A stretch of 64,000 nucleotides of DNA from Panulirus ornatus (taxonomy: Eukaryota; Arthropoda; Malacostraca; Decapoda; Palinuridae), in the NCBI RefSeq assembly GCF_036320965.1, contig NC_092250.1, forward strand, positions 20,630,117 to 20,694,116, written 5' to 3'. This document shows positions 1-10,765 of this stretch, piece after piece (positions within the stretch are counted from its first letter, which is position 1; each line of letters begins with the position of its first letter). The notes beneath the pieces were generated by a model. The model worked only from the letters and a program-made list of their open reading frames with translations, searched no databases and had not been told where the DNA came from. The position numbers were made by a program, and so were the translations under genes.

Positions 1-395
1 ATCCCTGGTACAGTGCATTGACCCCAGTATACCATGTTGTTCCATTTCACTTTTTCCTGAGCATGCCTTTAACCCTCCCATGTTCATCTTTTTCACCCCA
101 TCCTTCCAATTTGGTGTCCTTGTTCCCTTTGTCCCCTCCTTTTTGACACATAAATCCTCCTTGTCAACTTTTCCTCATTCATTCCCTCCAAAAATCCAAA
201 CCATTTTAGCACACCCTCTTCAGCTCTCTCAACCACACTCATTTTATTACACACAGCTCTCTTACCCTTTCATTACCACTCATTTTATTACACACAGCTC
301 TCTTACCCTTTCATTACTTACCTCATCAAACCACCACACACCACATATTGTCCTCCAATATATCATGTCCAAGCCATCCATCCTCCTCAACACAA
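1..395 (-). mobile_element. RTE-A retrotransposon relic, cut by window edge
   Basis: On the minus strand this is a diverged copy of the C-terminal part of the RTE-A reverse transcriptase ORF. The order of recognisable blocks (the region equivalent to RARNRVNW, then GRPNWRWKDGV, then WFGHMERM) is the same as in the intact copies further right. It carries many substitutions and small indels and no long frame survives, so it is an old copy. Its 3' UTR lies outside the window to the left. Confidence 0.7.
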
Positions 396-420
396 CATAA
401 ACTGTATGAAAAAGGAAAAA

Positions 421-1876
421 AATATTTTATTTATCATTTTTTAATTTGCTTTGTCGCTGTCTCCCGCGTTAGCGAGGTAGCGCAAGGAAACAGACTAAAG
501 AATGGCCCAACCCGCCCACATACGCATGTATATACATACATGTCCACCCATGCACAATATACATACCTATACATCTCAATGTACACATATATATACACAC
601 ACAGACATATACATATATACACATGTACATAATTCATACTGGCTGCCTTTATTTGTTCCCATCGCCACCTCGCCACACATGGAATAACAACCCCCTCCCC
701 CCTCATGTGTGCGAAGTAGCGCTAGGAAAAATACCAAAGGCCCCATTCGTTCACACTCAGTCTCTAGCTGTCATGTAATAATGCACCGAAACCACAGCTC
801 CCTTTCCACATCCAGGCCCCACACACTTTGCATGGTCTACCCCAGACGCTTCACATGCCCTGGTTCAAAAATCCATTGACAGCACGTCGACCCCGGTAAA
901 CCACATCATTCCAATTCACTCTATTCCTTGCACGCCTTTCACCCTCCTGCATGTTCAGGCCCCGATCACTCAAAATCTTTTTCACTCCATCTTTCCACCT
1001 CCAATTTGGTCTCCCACTTCTCCTCGTTCCCTCCACCTCTGACACATATATCCTCTTGGTCAATCTTTCCCCGCTCATTCTCTCCATGTGACCAAACCAT
1101 TTCAAAACATCCTCTTCTGCTCTCTCAACCACACTCTTTTTATTTCCACACATCTCTCTCACCCTTACATTACTTACTCGATCAAACCACCTCACACCAC
1201 ATATTGTCCTCAAACATCTCATTTCCAGCACATCCACCCTCCTGCACACAACTCTATCCATAGCCCACGCCTCGCAACCATACAACATTGTTGGAACCAC
1301 TATTCCTTCAAACATACCCATTTTTGCTTTCCGAGATAATGTTCTCGTCTTCCAAACATTCTTCAAGGCTCCCAGAATTTTCGCCCCCTCCCCCACCCTA
1401 TGATTCACTTCCGCTTCCATGGTTCCATCCACTGCCAGATCCACTCCCAGATATATAAAACACTTCACTTCCTCCAGCTTTTCTCCATTCAAACTTACCT
1501 CCCAATTGACTTGACCCTCAACCCTACTGTACCTAATAACCTTGCTCTTATTCACATTTACTCTTAACTTTCTTCTTTCACACACTTTACCAAACTCAGT
1601 CACCAGCTTCTGCAGTTTCTAACATAAATCAGCCACCAGTGCTGTATCATCAGCGAACAACAACTGACTCACTTCCCAAGCTCTCTCATCCACAACAGAC
1701 TGCATACTTGCCCCTCTTTTCAAAACTCTTGCGTTCACCTCCCTAACAACCCCATCCATAAACAAATTAAACAACCATGGAGACATCACACACCCCTGCC
1801 GCAAACCTACATTCACTGAGAACCAATCACTTTCCTCTCTTCCTACACGAACACATGCCTTACATCTTCGATAAAA
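421..1876 (-). mobile_element. RTE-A retrotransposon copy B, long 3' UTR
   Basis: This is a minus-strand, 5'-truncated copy. Its 3' end is at the left (tail near 448) and is followed by a long 3' UTR of about 430 bp and then the reverse transcriptase ORF remnant at 851-1816. The ORF shows the FADD catalytic motif, a YLGVDL block and a YGCEAW block. It is broken by one in-frame TAG between the two open segments at about 1604-1618, where intact copies have EKLQK. The C-terminus reads through to an NQGM ending, unlike younger copies that stop earlier. The 5' break abuts an A- and TA-rich tract at 1877-1906. Confidence 0.88.
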
Positions 1877-1906
1877 ATATATATATAAAAAATATATATA
1901 TATATA

Positions 1907-2399
1907 TTTTTTTTTTTTGCTTTGTCACTGTCTCCCGCGTTTGCGAGGTAGCGCAAAGGAAACAGACGAAAGAAATGGCCCAACCCACCCCCATGCACAT
2001 GTATATACATACGCCCACACACGCAAATATACATACCTACACAGCTTTCCATGGTTTACCCCAGACGCTTCACATGCCCTGATTCAATCCACTGACAGCA
2101 CGTCAACCCCGGTATACCACATCGATCCAATTCACTCTATTCCTTGCCCTCCTTTCACCCTCCTGCATGTTCAGGCCCCGATCACACAAAATCTTTTTCA
2201 CTCCATCTTTCCACCTCCAATTTGGTCTCTCACTTCTCGTTCCCTCCACCTCCGACACATATATCCTCTTGGTCAATCTTTCCTCACTCATTCTCTCCAT
2301 GTGCCCAAACCATTTCAAAACACCCTCTTCTGCTCTCTCAACCATGCTCTTTTTATTTCCACACATCTCTCTTACCCTTACGTTACTTACTCGATCAAA
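1907..2399 (-). mobile_element. RTE-A retrotransposon copy C, short 3' UTR
   Basis: This is a minus-strand copy starting with a T-run (the antisense of its A-tail). A short 3' UTR of about 170 bp follows, and then only the last ~270 bp of the reverse transcriptase ORF (open at 2103-2366). The 5' truncation falls in the block equivalent to WFDRVSN, directly beside an AT-rich tract. The UTR lacks the internal ~250 bp present in copy B. Confidence 0.85.
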
Positions 2400-2445
2400 T
2401 ATATAAATATATAAATATTGATATATTTATATTTCATTATATTTG

Positions 2446-2560
2446 ATTGCTGTTTTCCCGCATTAGCAAGGTAGCACCAGGAAACAGATGAGGAAAGAAC
2501 CACCCACTCATATACACATATATATACACATATGCACATACATATGTACATATATGCACT
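2446..2560 (-). mobile_element. RTE-A tail-only fragment, diverged
   Basis: The block beginning near 2449 is an antisense version of the RTE-A 3' end (GCTGTTTTCCCGCATTAGC, then a GGTAGCACCAGGAAACAGA-like stretch) followed by AT- and CA-rich UTR sequence. No ORF part remains. Its divergence from other tails suggests an older insertion. Confidence 0.6.
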
Positions 2561-2603
2561 ATACATATGTATATTTATTTATATGCATTATACATTAATG
2601 TGG

Positions 2604-2893
2604 ACTTTGTTGTCTTTTCCTAGTGCTACCTTGCTTGCGTGCGGGGGGAGGGGGGTGTCATTGCATGTGTGGCGGGGTGGTGACAGGTATGAATAAAGGC
2701 AGCAAGTATGAACTGCTTACATGTGTATATATGTATATGTCTGTGTATGTATACTTTGAAATGTATAGGTATGTATATGTACATGTGTGGACTTGTATGT
2801 ATATACATGTGTATGTGGGTGGGTTGGGCCATTCTTTCGCCTGTTTCCTTGCACTCCCCTTGCTAACGCAGGAGACAGTGACAAAGTATGATA

Positions 2894-2899
<6 letters not shown>
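2604..2899 (+). mobile_element. RTE-A 3' UTR-only copy, plus strand
   Basis: This plus-strand segment matches the second half of the long RTE-A 3' UTR. It contains the internal TTTTCCTAGTGCTACCTTGC block, the ATGTGTGGCGGGGTGG block, a TATG-rich stretch, and the terminal TTGGGCCATTCTTTC and GTTTCCTTGCACTCC blocks. It ends at a (TA)n tract. It is a severely 5'-truncated insertion in the opposite orientation to its neighbours. Confidence 0.8.

Positions 2900-2959
<60 letters not shown>
2900..2959. repeat. (TA)n microsatellite
   Basis: An uninterrupted TA dinucleotide run lies between the 3' ends of two oppositely oriented RTE-A copies, so it is continuous with the A-rich tails of both. Confidence 0.95.
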
Positions 2960-2961
<2 letters not shown>

Positions 2962-4363
2962 ATAATTTTATTATACTTTGTCGCTGTCTCCCGTGTTTGC
3001 GAGGTAGCGCAAGGAAACAGACGAAAGAAATGGCCCAACCCCCCCCATACACATGTATATACATACGTCCACAGACGCAAATATACATACCTACACAGCT
3101 TTCCATGGTTTACCCCAGACGCTTCACATGCCTTGATTCAATCCACTGACAGCACGTCAACCCCGGTATACCACATCGCTCCAATTCACTCTATTCCTTG
3201 CCCTCCTTTCACCCTCCTGCATGTTCAGGCCCCGATCACACAAAATCTTTTTCACTCCATCTTTCCACCTCCAATTTGGTCTCCCTCTTCTCCTCGTTCC
3301 CTCCACCTCCGACACATATATCCTCTTGGTCAATCTTTCCTCACTCATTCTCTCCATGTGCCCAAACCACTTCAAAACACCCTCTTCTGCTCTCTCAACC
3401 ACGCTCTTTTTATTTCCACACATCTCTCTTACCCTTACGTTACTCACTCGATCAAACCACCTCACACCACACATTGTCCTCAAACATCTCATTTCCAGCA
3501 CATCCATCCTCCTGCGCACAACTCTATCCATAGCCCACGCCTCGCAACCGTACAACATTGTTGGAACCACTATTCCTTCAAACATATCCATTTTTGCTTT
3601 CCGAGATAATGTTCTCGACTTCCACACATTCTTCAAGGCTCCCAGAATTTTCGCCCCCTCCCCCACCCTATGATCCACTTCCGCTTCCATGGTTCCATCC
3701 GCTGCCAGATCCACTCCCAGATATCTAAAACACTTCACTTCCTCCAGTTTTTCTCCATTCAAACTCACCTCCCAATTGACTTGACCCTCAACCCTAGTGT
3801 ACCTAATAACCTTGCTCTTATTCACATTTACTCTTAACTTTCTTTTTCCACACACTTTACCAAACTCAGTCACCAGCTTCTGCAGTTTCTCACAAGAATC
3901 AGCCACCAGCACTGTATCATCAGCGAACAACAACTGACTCACTTCCCAAGCTCTCCCATCCCCAACAGACTTCATACTTGCCCCTCTTTCCAAAACTCTT
4001 GCATTTACCTCCCTAACAACCCCATCCATAAACAAATTAAACAACCATGGAGACATCACACACCCCTGCCGCAAACCTACATTCACTGAGAACCAATCAC
4101 TTTCCTCTCTTCCTACACGTACACATGCCTTACATCCTCGATAAAAACTTTTCACTGCTTCTAACAACTTGCCTCCCACACCATATATTCTTAATACCTT
4201 CCACAGAGCATCTCTATCAACTCTATCATATGCCTTCTCCAGATCCATAAATGCTACATACAAATCCATTTGCTTTTCTAAGTATTTCTCACATACATTC
4301 TTCAAAGCAAACACCTGATCCACACATCCTCTACTACTTCTGAAACCACACTGCTCTTCCACA
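2960..4363 (-). mobile_element. RTE-A retrotransposon copy E, open RT ORF
   Basis: This minus-strand copy has a short 3' UTR (about 2965-3156) and an uninterrupted 401-codon reverse transcriptase fragment at 3157-4362. The fragment starts at the block EEQCGFRSSRGCVDQ, then has AFMDLEKAYDRVD, LRQGCVMSPW, LFADD (the catalytic pair of aspartates) and YLGVDL, and ends with the basic tail VNWSDVVYRG and a TGA stop. The endonuclease domain and the RT fingers are missing by 5' truncation. The lack of any stop over 1.2 kb points to recent insertion. At 4363 it meets a plus-strand RTE-A tail head to head. Confidence 0.92.
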
Positions 4364-4366
4364 CTG

Positions 4367-4480
4367 CTTGTGTGGACGTATGTATATACATGTGTATGGG
4401 GGTGGGTTGGGCCATTTCTTTTGTCTGTTTCCTTGTGCTACCTCGCAAATGTAGGAGACAGCGGCAAAAAAAAAAAAAAT
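4367..4480 (+). mobile_element. RTE-A 3' tail fragment, plus strand
   Basis: This stretch holds the terminal part of the RTE-A 3' UTR (TGTGTATGGGGGTGGGTTGG, the GTTTCCTTGTGCTACCTCGC block, and the GGAGACAGCGGC end) followed by an A-run and a short TA run. It is only about 110 bp long. Its orientation is opposite to copy E, which it abuts directly. Confidence 0.85.
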
Positions 4481-4491
4481 ATATATATATA

Positions 4492-4741
4492 TTATCCCTG
4501 GGGATAGGGGATGAAGAATACTTCCCACGTATTCCCTGCGTGTCGTAGAAGGCGACTAAAAGGGGAGGGAGCAGGAGGCTGGAAATCCTCCCCTCTCGTT
4601 TTTTTTTTTCTTTTTTTTAATTTTCCAAAAGAAGGAACAGAGGGGGGCCAGGTGAGGATATTCCACAAAGGCCCAGTCCTCTGTTCTTAACGCTACCTCG
4701 CTAATGCGGGAAATGGCGGATAGTTTAAAAGAAAAGAAAAA

Positions 4742-4743
<2 letters not shown>
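4492..4743 (+). mobile_element. SINE-A copy 1, full length
   Basis: This is a short interspersed element of about 235-250 bp. It starts with the near-palindrome TATCCCTGGGGATA. It continues with GTCGTAGAAGGCGAC (a small hairpin), an AGGGGAGG/CCTCCCCT pair, a T-rich midsection and the block AATTTTCCAAAAGAAGGAAC. It ends in ACGCTACCTCGC, a 4-base loop, GCGGGAAATGGCG and an A-rich, TA-rich tail. The last ~35 bases resemble the RTE-A 3' end. No tRNA-type A and B boxes are visible. Confidence 0.85.
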
Positions 4744-4778
<35 letters not shown>

Positions 4779-4793
<15 letters not shown>

Positions 4794-6180
4794 ATACTTT
4801 GTCGCTGTCTCCCGCGTTTGCGAGGTAGCGCAAGGAAACAGACGAAAGAAATGGCCCAACCCCCCCATACACATGTACACACACACGTCCACACACGCAA
4901 ATATACACACCTACACAGCTTTCCATGGTTCACCCCAGACGCTTCACATGCCTTGATTCAATCCACTGACAGCACGTCAACCCCTGTATACCACATCGCT
5001 CCAATTCACTCTATTCCTTGCCCTCCTTTCACCCTCCTGCATGTTCAGGCCCCGATCACACAAAATCCTTTTCACTCCATCTTTCCACCTCCAATTTGGT
5101 CTCCCTCTTCTCCTCGTTCCCTCCACCTCCGACACATAAATCCTCTTGGTCAATCTTTCCTCACTCATTCTCTCCATGTGCCCAAACCATTTCAAAACAC
5201 CCTCTTCTGCTCTCTCAACCACGCTCTTTTTATTTCCACACATCTCTTTTACCCTTACGTTACTTACTCGATCAAACCACCTCACACCACACATTGTCCT
5301 CAAACATCTCATTTCCAGCACATCCATCCTCCTGCGCACAACTCTATCCATAGCCCACGCCTCGCAACCATACAACATTGTTGGAACTACTATTCCTTCA
5401 AACATACCCATTTTTGCTTTCCGGGATAATGTTCTCGACTTCCACACATTTTTCAAGGCTCCCAAAATTTTCGCCCCCTCCCCCACCCTATGATCCACTT
5501 CCGCTTCCATGGTTCCATCCGCTGACAGATCCACTCCCAGATATCTAAAACACTTCACTTCCTCCAGTTTTTCACCATTCAAACTCACCTCCCAATTGAC
5601 TTGACCCTCAACCCTACTGTACCTAATAACCTTGCTCTTATTGACATTTACTCTTAACTTTCTTCTTCCACACACTTTACCAAACTCCGTCACCAGCTTC
5701 TGCAGTTTCTCACATGAATCCGCCACCAGCGCTGTATCATCAGCGAACAACAACTGACTCACTTCCCAAGCTCTCTCATCCCCAACAGACTTCATACTTG
5801 CCCCTCTTTCCAAAACTCTTGCATTTACCTCCCTAACAACCCCATCCATAAACAAATTAAACAACCATGGAGACATCACACACCCCTGCCGCAAACCTAC
5901 ATTCACTGAGAACCAATCACTTTCCTCTCTTCCTACACGTACACATGCCTTACATCCTCGATAAAAACTTTTCACTGCTTCTAACAACTTGCCTCCCACA
6001 CCATATATTCTTAATACCTTCCACAGAGCATCTCTATCAACTCTATCATATGCCTTCTCCAGATCCATAAATGCTACATACAAATCCATTTGCTTTTCTA
6101 AGTATTTCTCACATACATTCTTCAAAGCAAACACCTGATCCACACATCCTCTACCACTTCTGAAACCACACTGCTCTTCC

Positions 6181-6182
<2 letters not shown>
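4779..6182 (-). mobile_element. RTE-A retrotransposon copy G, open RT ORF
   Basis: This minus-strand copy begins with a T-run at the left (antisense A-tail), has the short 3' UTR, and carries an open reverse transcriptase fragment at 4977-6181. All blocks from GEEQCGFRSGRG to VVYRG and the TGA stop are intact, including FADD. It is nearly identical to copy E by eye, and its 5' truncation is within two bases of E's. The 5' end abuts a 62-bp (TA)n tract, which artificially lengthens the open frame. Confidence 0.92.

Positions 6183-6244
<62 letters not shown>
6183..6244. repeat. (TA)n microsatellite between head-to-head RTE-A copies
   Basis: A pure TA run separates the 5' breakpoints of copy G (minus) and copy H (plus), so two truncated elements meet on the same microsatellite. 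Confidence 0.95.
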
Positions 6245-6247
<3 letters not shown>

Positions 6248-7430
6248 TAAATGTGAATAAGAGCAAGGTTATTAGGTACAGTAGGGTTGAGGGTCAAGTC
6301 AATTGGGAGGTAAGTTTGAATGGAGAAAAACTGGAGGAAGTAAAGTGTTTTAGATATCTGGGAGTGGATCTGGCAGCGGATGGAACCATAGAAGCGGAAG
6401 TGAATCACAGGGTGGGGGATGGGGCGAAAATCCTGGGAGCCTTGAAGAATGTGTGGAAGTCGAGAACATTATCTCGGAAAGCAAAAAAGGGTATGTTTGA
6501 AGGAATAGTGGTTCCAACAATGTTGTATGGTTGCGAGGCGTGGGCTATGGATAGAGTTGTGCGCAGGAGGGTGGATGTGCTGGAAATGAGATGTTTGAGG
6601 ACAATGTGTGGTGTGAGGTGGTTTGATCGAGTAAGTAATGTAAGGGTAAGAGAGATGTGTGGAAATAAAAAGAGTGTGGTTGAGAGAGCAGAAGAGGGTG
6701 TTTTGAAATGGTTTGGGCACATGGAGAGAATGAGCGAGGAAAGATTGACCAAGAGGAAATATGTGTCGGAGGTGGAAGGAACGAGAAGTGGGAGACCAAA
6801 TTGGAGGTGGAAAGATGGAGTGAAAAAGATTTTGAGTGATCGGGGCCTGAACATGCAGGAGGGTGAAAGGCGGGCAAGGAATAGAGTGAATTGGATCGAT
6901 GTGGTATACCGGGGTTGATGTGCTGTCAGTGGATTGAATCAGGGCATGTGAAGCGTCTGGGGTAAACCATGGAAAGTTGTGTGGGACCTGGATGTGGAAA
7001 GGGAGCTGTGGTTTCAGGCATTATTGCATGACAGCTAGAGACTGAGTGTGAACGAATGGGGCCTTTGTTGTCTTTTCCTAGCGCTACCTCGCAAACATGA
7101 GGGGGGAGGGGGATGGTATTCCATGTGTGGCGAGGTGGCGATGGGAACGAATAAAGGCAGACAGTGTGAATTGTGTGCATGGGTATATATGTATGTGTCT
7201 GTGTGTGTAAATATATGTGTACATTGAGATGTATAGGTATGTATATTTGCGTGTGTGGACGTGTATGTATATTTGTGTGTGTGGACGTGTATGTATATTT
7301 GCGTGTGTGGACGTGTATGTATATACATGTGTATGGGGGTAGGTTGGGCCATTTCTTTCGTCTGTTTCCTTGCGCTACCTCACAAACGTGGGAGACAGCG
7401 ACACAGCAAAATAAAATAGATAAAATAAAA
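6245..7430 (+). mobile_element. RTE-A retrotransposon copy H, long 3' UTR
   Basis: This is a plus-strand copy truncated within the block VNVNKSKVIRY, downstream of FADD. An open ORF fragment at 6253-6918 runs through YLGVDL, YGCEAW and WFGHMERM to VVYRG and TGA. The long-form 3' UTR follows (6919-7405) with the internal CCTAGCGCTACCTCGC block and the terminal GTTTCCTTGCGCTACCTC block, then an A-rich tail. It has lost the catalytic core but its remaining frame is clean. Confidence 0.9.
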
Positions 7431-7446
7431 ATATATATATATATAT

Positions 7447-7665
7447 TCTTTTCTTTCTTTCAAAATATTCGCCATTTCCCGCATTAGCAAGGTAGCGTTA
7501 AGAACAGAGGACTGGGCCTCTGAGGGAATATCCTCACCTGGCCCCCTTCTCTGTTCCTTCTTTTGGAAAATTAAAAAAAAAAACAAGAGGGGAGGATTTC
7601 CAGCCCCCCGCTCCCTCCCCTTTTAGTCGCCTTCTACGACATGCAGGGAATACATGGGAAGTATT
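7447..7665 (-). mobile_element. SINE-A copy 2, minus strand
   Basis: This is an antisense SINE-A with its tail at the left (ATTCGCCATTTCCCGC) and the head at the right. It lacks roughly the first 25 bases of the head, including the TATCCC/GGGATA hairpin, and ends at an AT-rich tract. The middle blocks, including the CGCCTTCTACGAC hairpin sequence, are well preserved. Confidence 0.85.
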
Positions 7666-7707
7666 GTTTAATAGATATATATATATATATAATAATAAAA
7701 TGTAATA

Positions 7708-7739
<32 letters not shown>

Positions 7740-7748
<9 letters not shown>

Positions 7749-7862
7749 TACTATTCGCCATTTCCCGCGTTAGCGAGGTAGCGTTAAGAACAGAGGACTG
7801 GGCCTTTGAAGGAATATCCTCATCTGGCCCCCTTCTCTGTTTCTTCTTTGGGAAAAAAAAAA

Positions 7863-7863
<1 letters not shown>
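7740..7863 (-). mobile_element. SINE-A copy 3, 3' half only
   Basis: An antisense SINE-A containing only the 3' half, from the tail to the A-rich midsection. It is truncated where the element has its internal homopolymer and is followed directly by (TA)n. The tail stem sequence CGCGTTAGCGAGGTAGCG is intact. Confidence 0.85.

Positions 7864-7931
<68 letters not shown>
7864..7931. repeat. (TA)n microsatellite
   Basis: A TA run grading into an AAATAAAT-type AT-rich stretch between SINE-A copy 3 and RTE-A copy I. Confidence 0.95.
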
Positions 7932-7940
<9 letters not shown>

Positions 7941-7964
7941 TATATATTTATTTAATTTATTTAT

Positions 7965-8787
7965 TTTACTTTTGTTGCTGTCTCCCACATTAGCGAGGTA
8001 GCGCAAGGAAACAAACGAAAGAATGGCCCAACCCACCCACATACACATGTATATACATACACGTCCACACACGCAAATATACATACCTATACATCTCAAC
8101 GTATACATATATATACACACACAGACATATACAAATATACTCATGTACATAATTCATACTGTCTGCCTTTATTCATTCCCATCGCCACCCCGCCACACAT
8201 GAAATAACAACCCCCTCCCCCCGCATGTGCGCAAGGTAGTGCTAGGAAAAGACACAAAGGCCACATTTGTTCACACTCAGTCTCTAGCTGTCATGTAATA
8301 ATGCACTGAAACCACAGCTCCCTTTCCATATCCAGGCCCCACAGAACTTTCCATGGTTTACCCCAGACGCTTCACATGCCCTGGTTCAATCCATTAACAG
8401 CACGTCGACCCCGGTATACCACATCGATCCAATTCACTCTATTCCTTGCACGCTTTTCACCCTCCTGCATGTTCAGGCCCCGAGCACTCAAAATCTTTTT
8501 TACTCCATCTTTCCACCTCCAATTGGGTCTCCCACTACTCCTCGTTCCCTCCACCTGTGACACATATATCCTCTTGGTCAATCTTTCCTCACTCATTCTC
8601 TCCATGTGATCAAACCACTTTAAAACTCCCTCTTCTGCTCTCTCAACCACACTATTTTTATTACCACACATCTTTCTTACCCTATTATTACTTACTTGAT
8701 CAAACCACCTCACACCACATATTGTCCTCAAACATCTCATTTTCAGCACATCCATCCTCCTCTGCACAACTCTATCTATAGCCCACG

Positions 8788-8790
<3 letters not shown>
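7965..8790 (-). mobile_element. RTE-A retrotransposon copy I, long 3' UTR
   Basis: This minus-strand copy has a long 3' UTR at about 7970-8371 and an ORF fragment at 8372-8767. The fragment covers the basic C-terminal tail only (from the block equivalent to RRRMDVLEM to NQGM). Like copy B it reads past the VVYRG position because it has a CGA arginine codon where younger copies have TGA. The 5' break at 8790 abuts (TA)n. Confidence 0.88.

Positions 8791-8856
<66 letters not shown>
8790..8856. repeat. (TA)n microsatellite between head-to-head RTE-A copies
   Basis: A TA run of about 67 bp separates the 5' breakpoints of copy I (minus) and copy J (plus). Confidence 0.95.
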
Positions 8857-8859
<3 letters not shown>

Positions 8860-10655
8860 AGAGTGGCAGATATAGGGTGTTTTGGTTGAGGTGGTGTGCA
8901 AAGTGAGAGGGTTAGGGAAAATGATTTGGTAAACAGAGAAGAGGTAGTAAAAGCTTTGCGGAAGATGAAAGCTGGCAAGGCAGCAGGTTTGGATGGTATT
9001 GCAGTGGAATTTATTAAAAAAGGGGGTGACTGGATTATTGACTGGTTGGTAAGTTTATTTAATGTATGTATGACTCACGGTGAGGTGCCTGAGGATTGGC
9101 GGAATGCGTGCATAATGCCATTGTACAAAGGGAAAGGGGATAAGAGTGAGTGCTCAAATTACAGAGGTATAAGTTTGTTCAGTATTCCTGGTAAATTATA
9201 TGGGAGGGTATTGATTGAGAGGGTGAAGGCATGTACAGAGCATCAGATTGGGGAAGAGCAGTGTGGTTTCAGAAGTGGTAGAGGATGTGTGGATCAGGTG
9301 TTTGCTTTGAAGAATGTATGTGAGAAATACTTAGAAAAGCAAATGGATTTGTATGTAGCATTTATGGATCTGGAGAAGGCATATGATAGAGTTGATAGAG
9401 ATGCTCTGTGGAAGGTATTAAGAATATATGGTGTGGGAGGCAAGTTGTTAGAAGCAGTGAAAAGTTTTTATCGAGGATGTAAGGCATGTGTATGTGTAGG
9501 AAGAGAGGAAAGTGATTGGTTCTCAGTGAATGTAGGTTTGCGGCAGGGGTGTGTGATGTCTCCATGGTTGTTTAATTTGTGTATGGAAGGGGTTGTTAGG
9601 AAGGTGAATGCAAGAGTTTTGGAAAGAGGGGCAAGTATGAAGTCTGTTGGGGATGAGAGAGCTTGGGAAGTGAGTTAGTTGTTGTTCGCTGATGATACAG
9701 CGCTGGTGGCTGATTTATGTGAGAAACTGCAGAAGCTGGTGACTGAGTTTGGTAAAGTGTGTGAAAGAAGAAAGTTAAGAGTAAATGTGAATAAGAGCAA
9801 GGTTATTAGGTACAGTAGGGTTGAGGGTCAAGTCAATTGGGAGGTGAGTTTGAATGGAGAAAAACTGGAGGAAGTGAAGTGTTTTAGATATCTGGGAGTG
9901 GATCTGGCAGCGGATGGAACCATGGAAGCGGAAGTGGATCATAGGGTGGGGGAGGGGGCGAAAATTCTGGGAGCCTTGAAGAATGTGTGGAAGTCGAGAA
10001 CATTATCTCGGAAAGCAAAAATGGATATGTTTGAAGGAATAGTGGTTCCAACAATGTTGTACGGTTGCGAGGCGTGGGCTATGGATAGAGTTGTGCGCAG
10101 GAGGATGGATGTGCTGGAAATGAGATGTTTGAGGACAATGTGTGGTGTGAGGTGGTTTGATCGAGTAAGTAACGTAAGGGTAAGAGAGATGTGTGGAAAT
10201 AAAAAGAGCGTGGTTGAGAGAGCAGAAGAGGGTGTTTTGAAATGGTTTGGGCACATGGAGAGAATGAGTGAGGAAAGATTGACCAAGAGGATATATGTGT
10301 CGGAGGTGGAGGGAACGAGGAGAAGAGGGAGACCAAATTGGAGGTGGAAAGATGGAGTGAAAAAGATTTTGTGTGATCGGGGCCTGAACATGCAGGAGGG
10401 TGAAAGGAGGGCAAGGAATAGAGTGAATTGGAGCGATGTGGTATACCGGGGTTGATGTGCTGTCAGTGGATTGAATCAGGGCATGTGAAGCGTCTGGGGT
10501 AAACCATGGAAAGCTGTGTAGGTATGTATATTTGCATGTGTGGACGTATGTATATACATGTGTATGGGGGTGGGTTGGGCCATTTCTTTCGTCTGTTTCC
10601 TTGCGCTACCTCGCAAACGCGGGAGACAGCGACACAGCAAAAAAAAAAAAAAAGA
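8857..10655 (+). mobile_element. RTE-A retrotransposon copy J, near-complete RT with one stop
   Basis: This plus-strand copy is one of the two longest. Its ORF runs at 8896-9678 and 9679-10455. It includes the RT fingers (AGKAAGLDGIAVEFI), the NYRGISL block, DLEKAYDRVD, LRQGCVMSPW, LFADDTALVAD, YLGVDL and the complete basic tail to VVYRG. The two halves are in the same frame and are separated by a single TAG where other copies have a CAG glutamine just before LLFADD. A second stop (TGA for CGA) lies near 8890 in the linker. The short 3' UTR ends in an A-run at 10640-10655. It encodes an inactive but barely decayed protein. Confidence 0.92.
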
Positions 10656-10765
10656 AAAATATATGTGTACATGAGTGGATGGGCCATTCTTCCTCTGCTT
10701 ACTTGTGCTAAATCGCTGATGCAGGAAACAATGATCAAGTATAATAGAAATAGAAAAAGAATATG
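10656..10765 (+). mobile_element. RTE-A tail fragment, diverged
   Basis: After the A-run of copy J comes another degraded RTE-A 3' end (GTGGATGGGCCATTCTTCC, then CTTACTTGTGCTAAATCGC and a CAGGAAACAATGATCAAG end). It is a small older copy into whose left side copy J may have inserted. Confidence 0.6.

Noticed and set aside
4363..4480. Twin-priming inversion of a single RTE-A insertion at copies E and F
   Set aside because: Both sides have their own 3' tail, whereas twin priming gives only one. Two insertions are the simpler reading.
4704..4980. Runs of alternating isoleucine and tyrosine in several open frames
   Set aside because: These are translations of (TA)n microsatellites joining neighbouring repeats and are not protein sequence.
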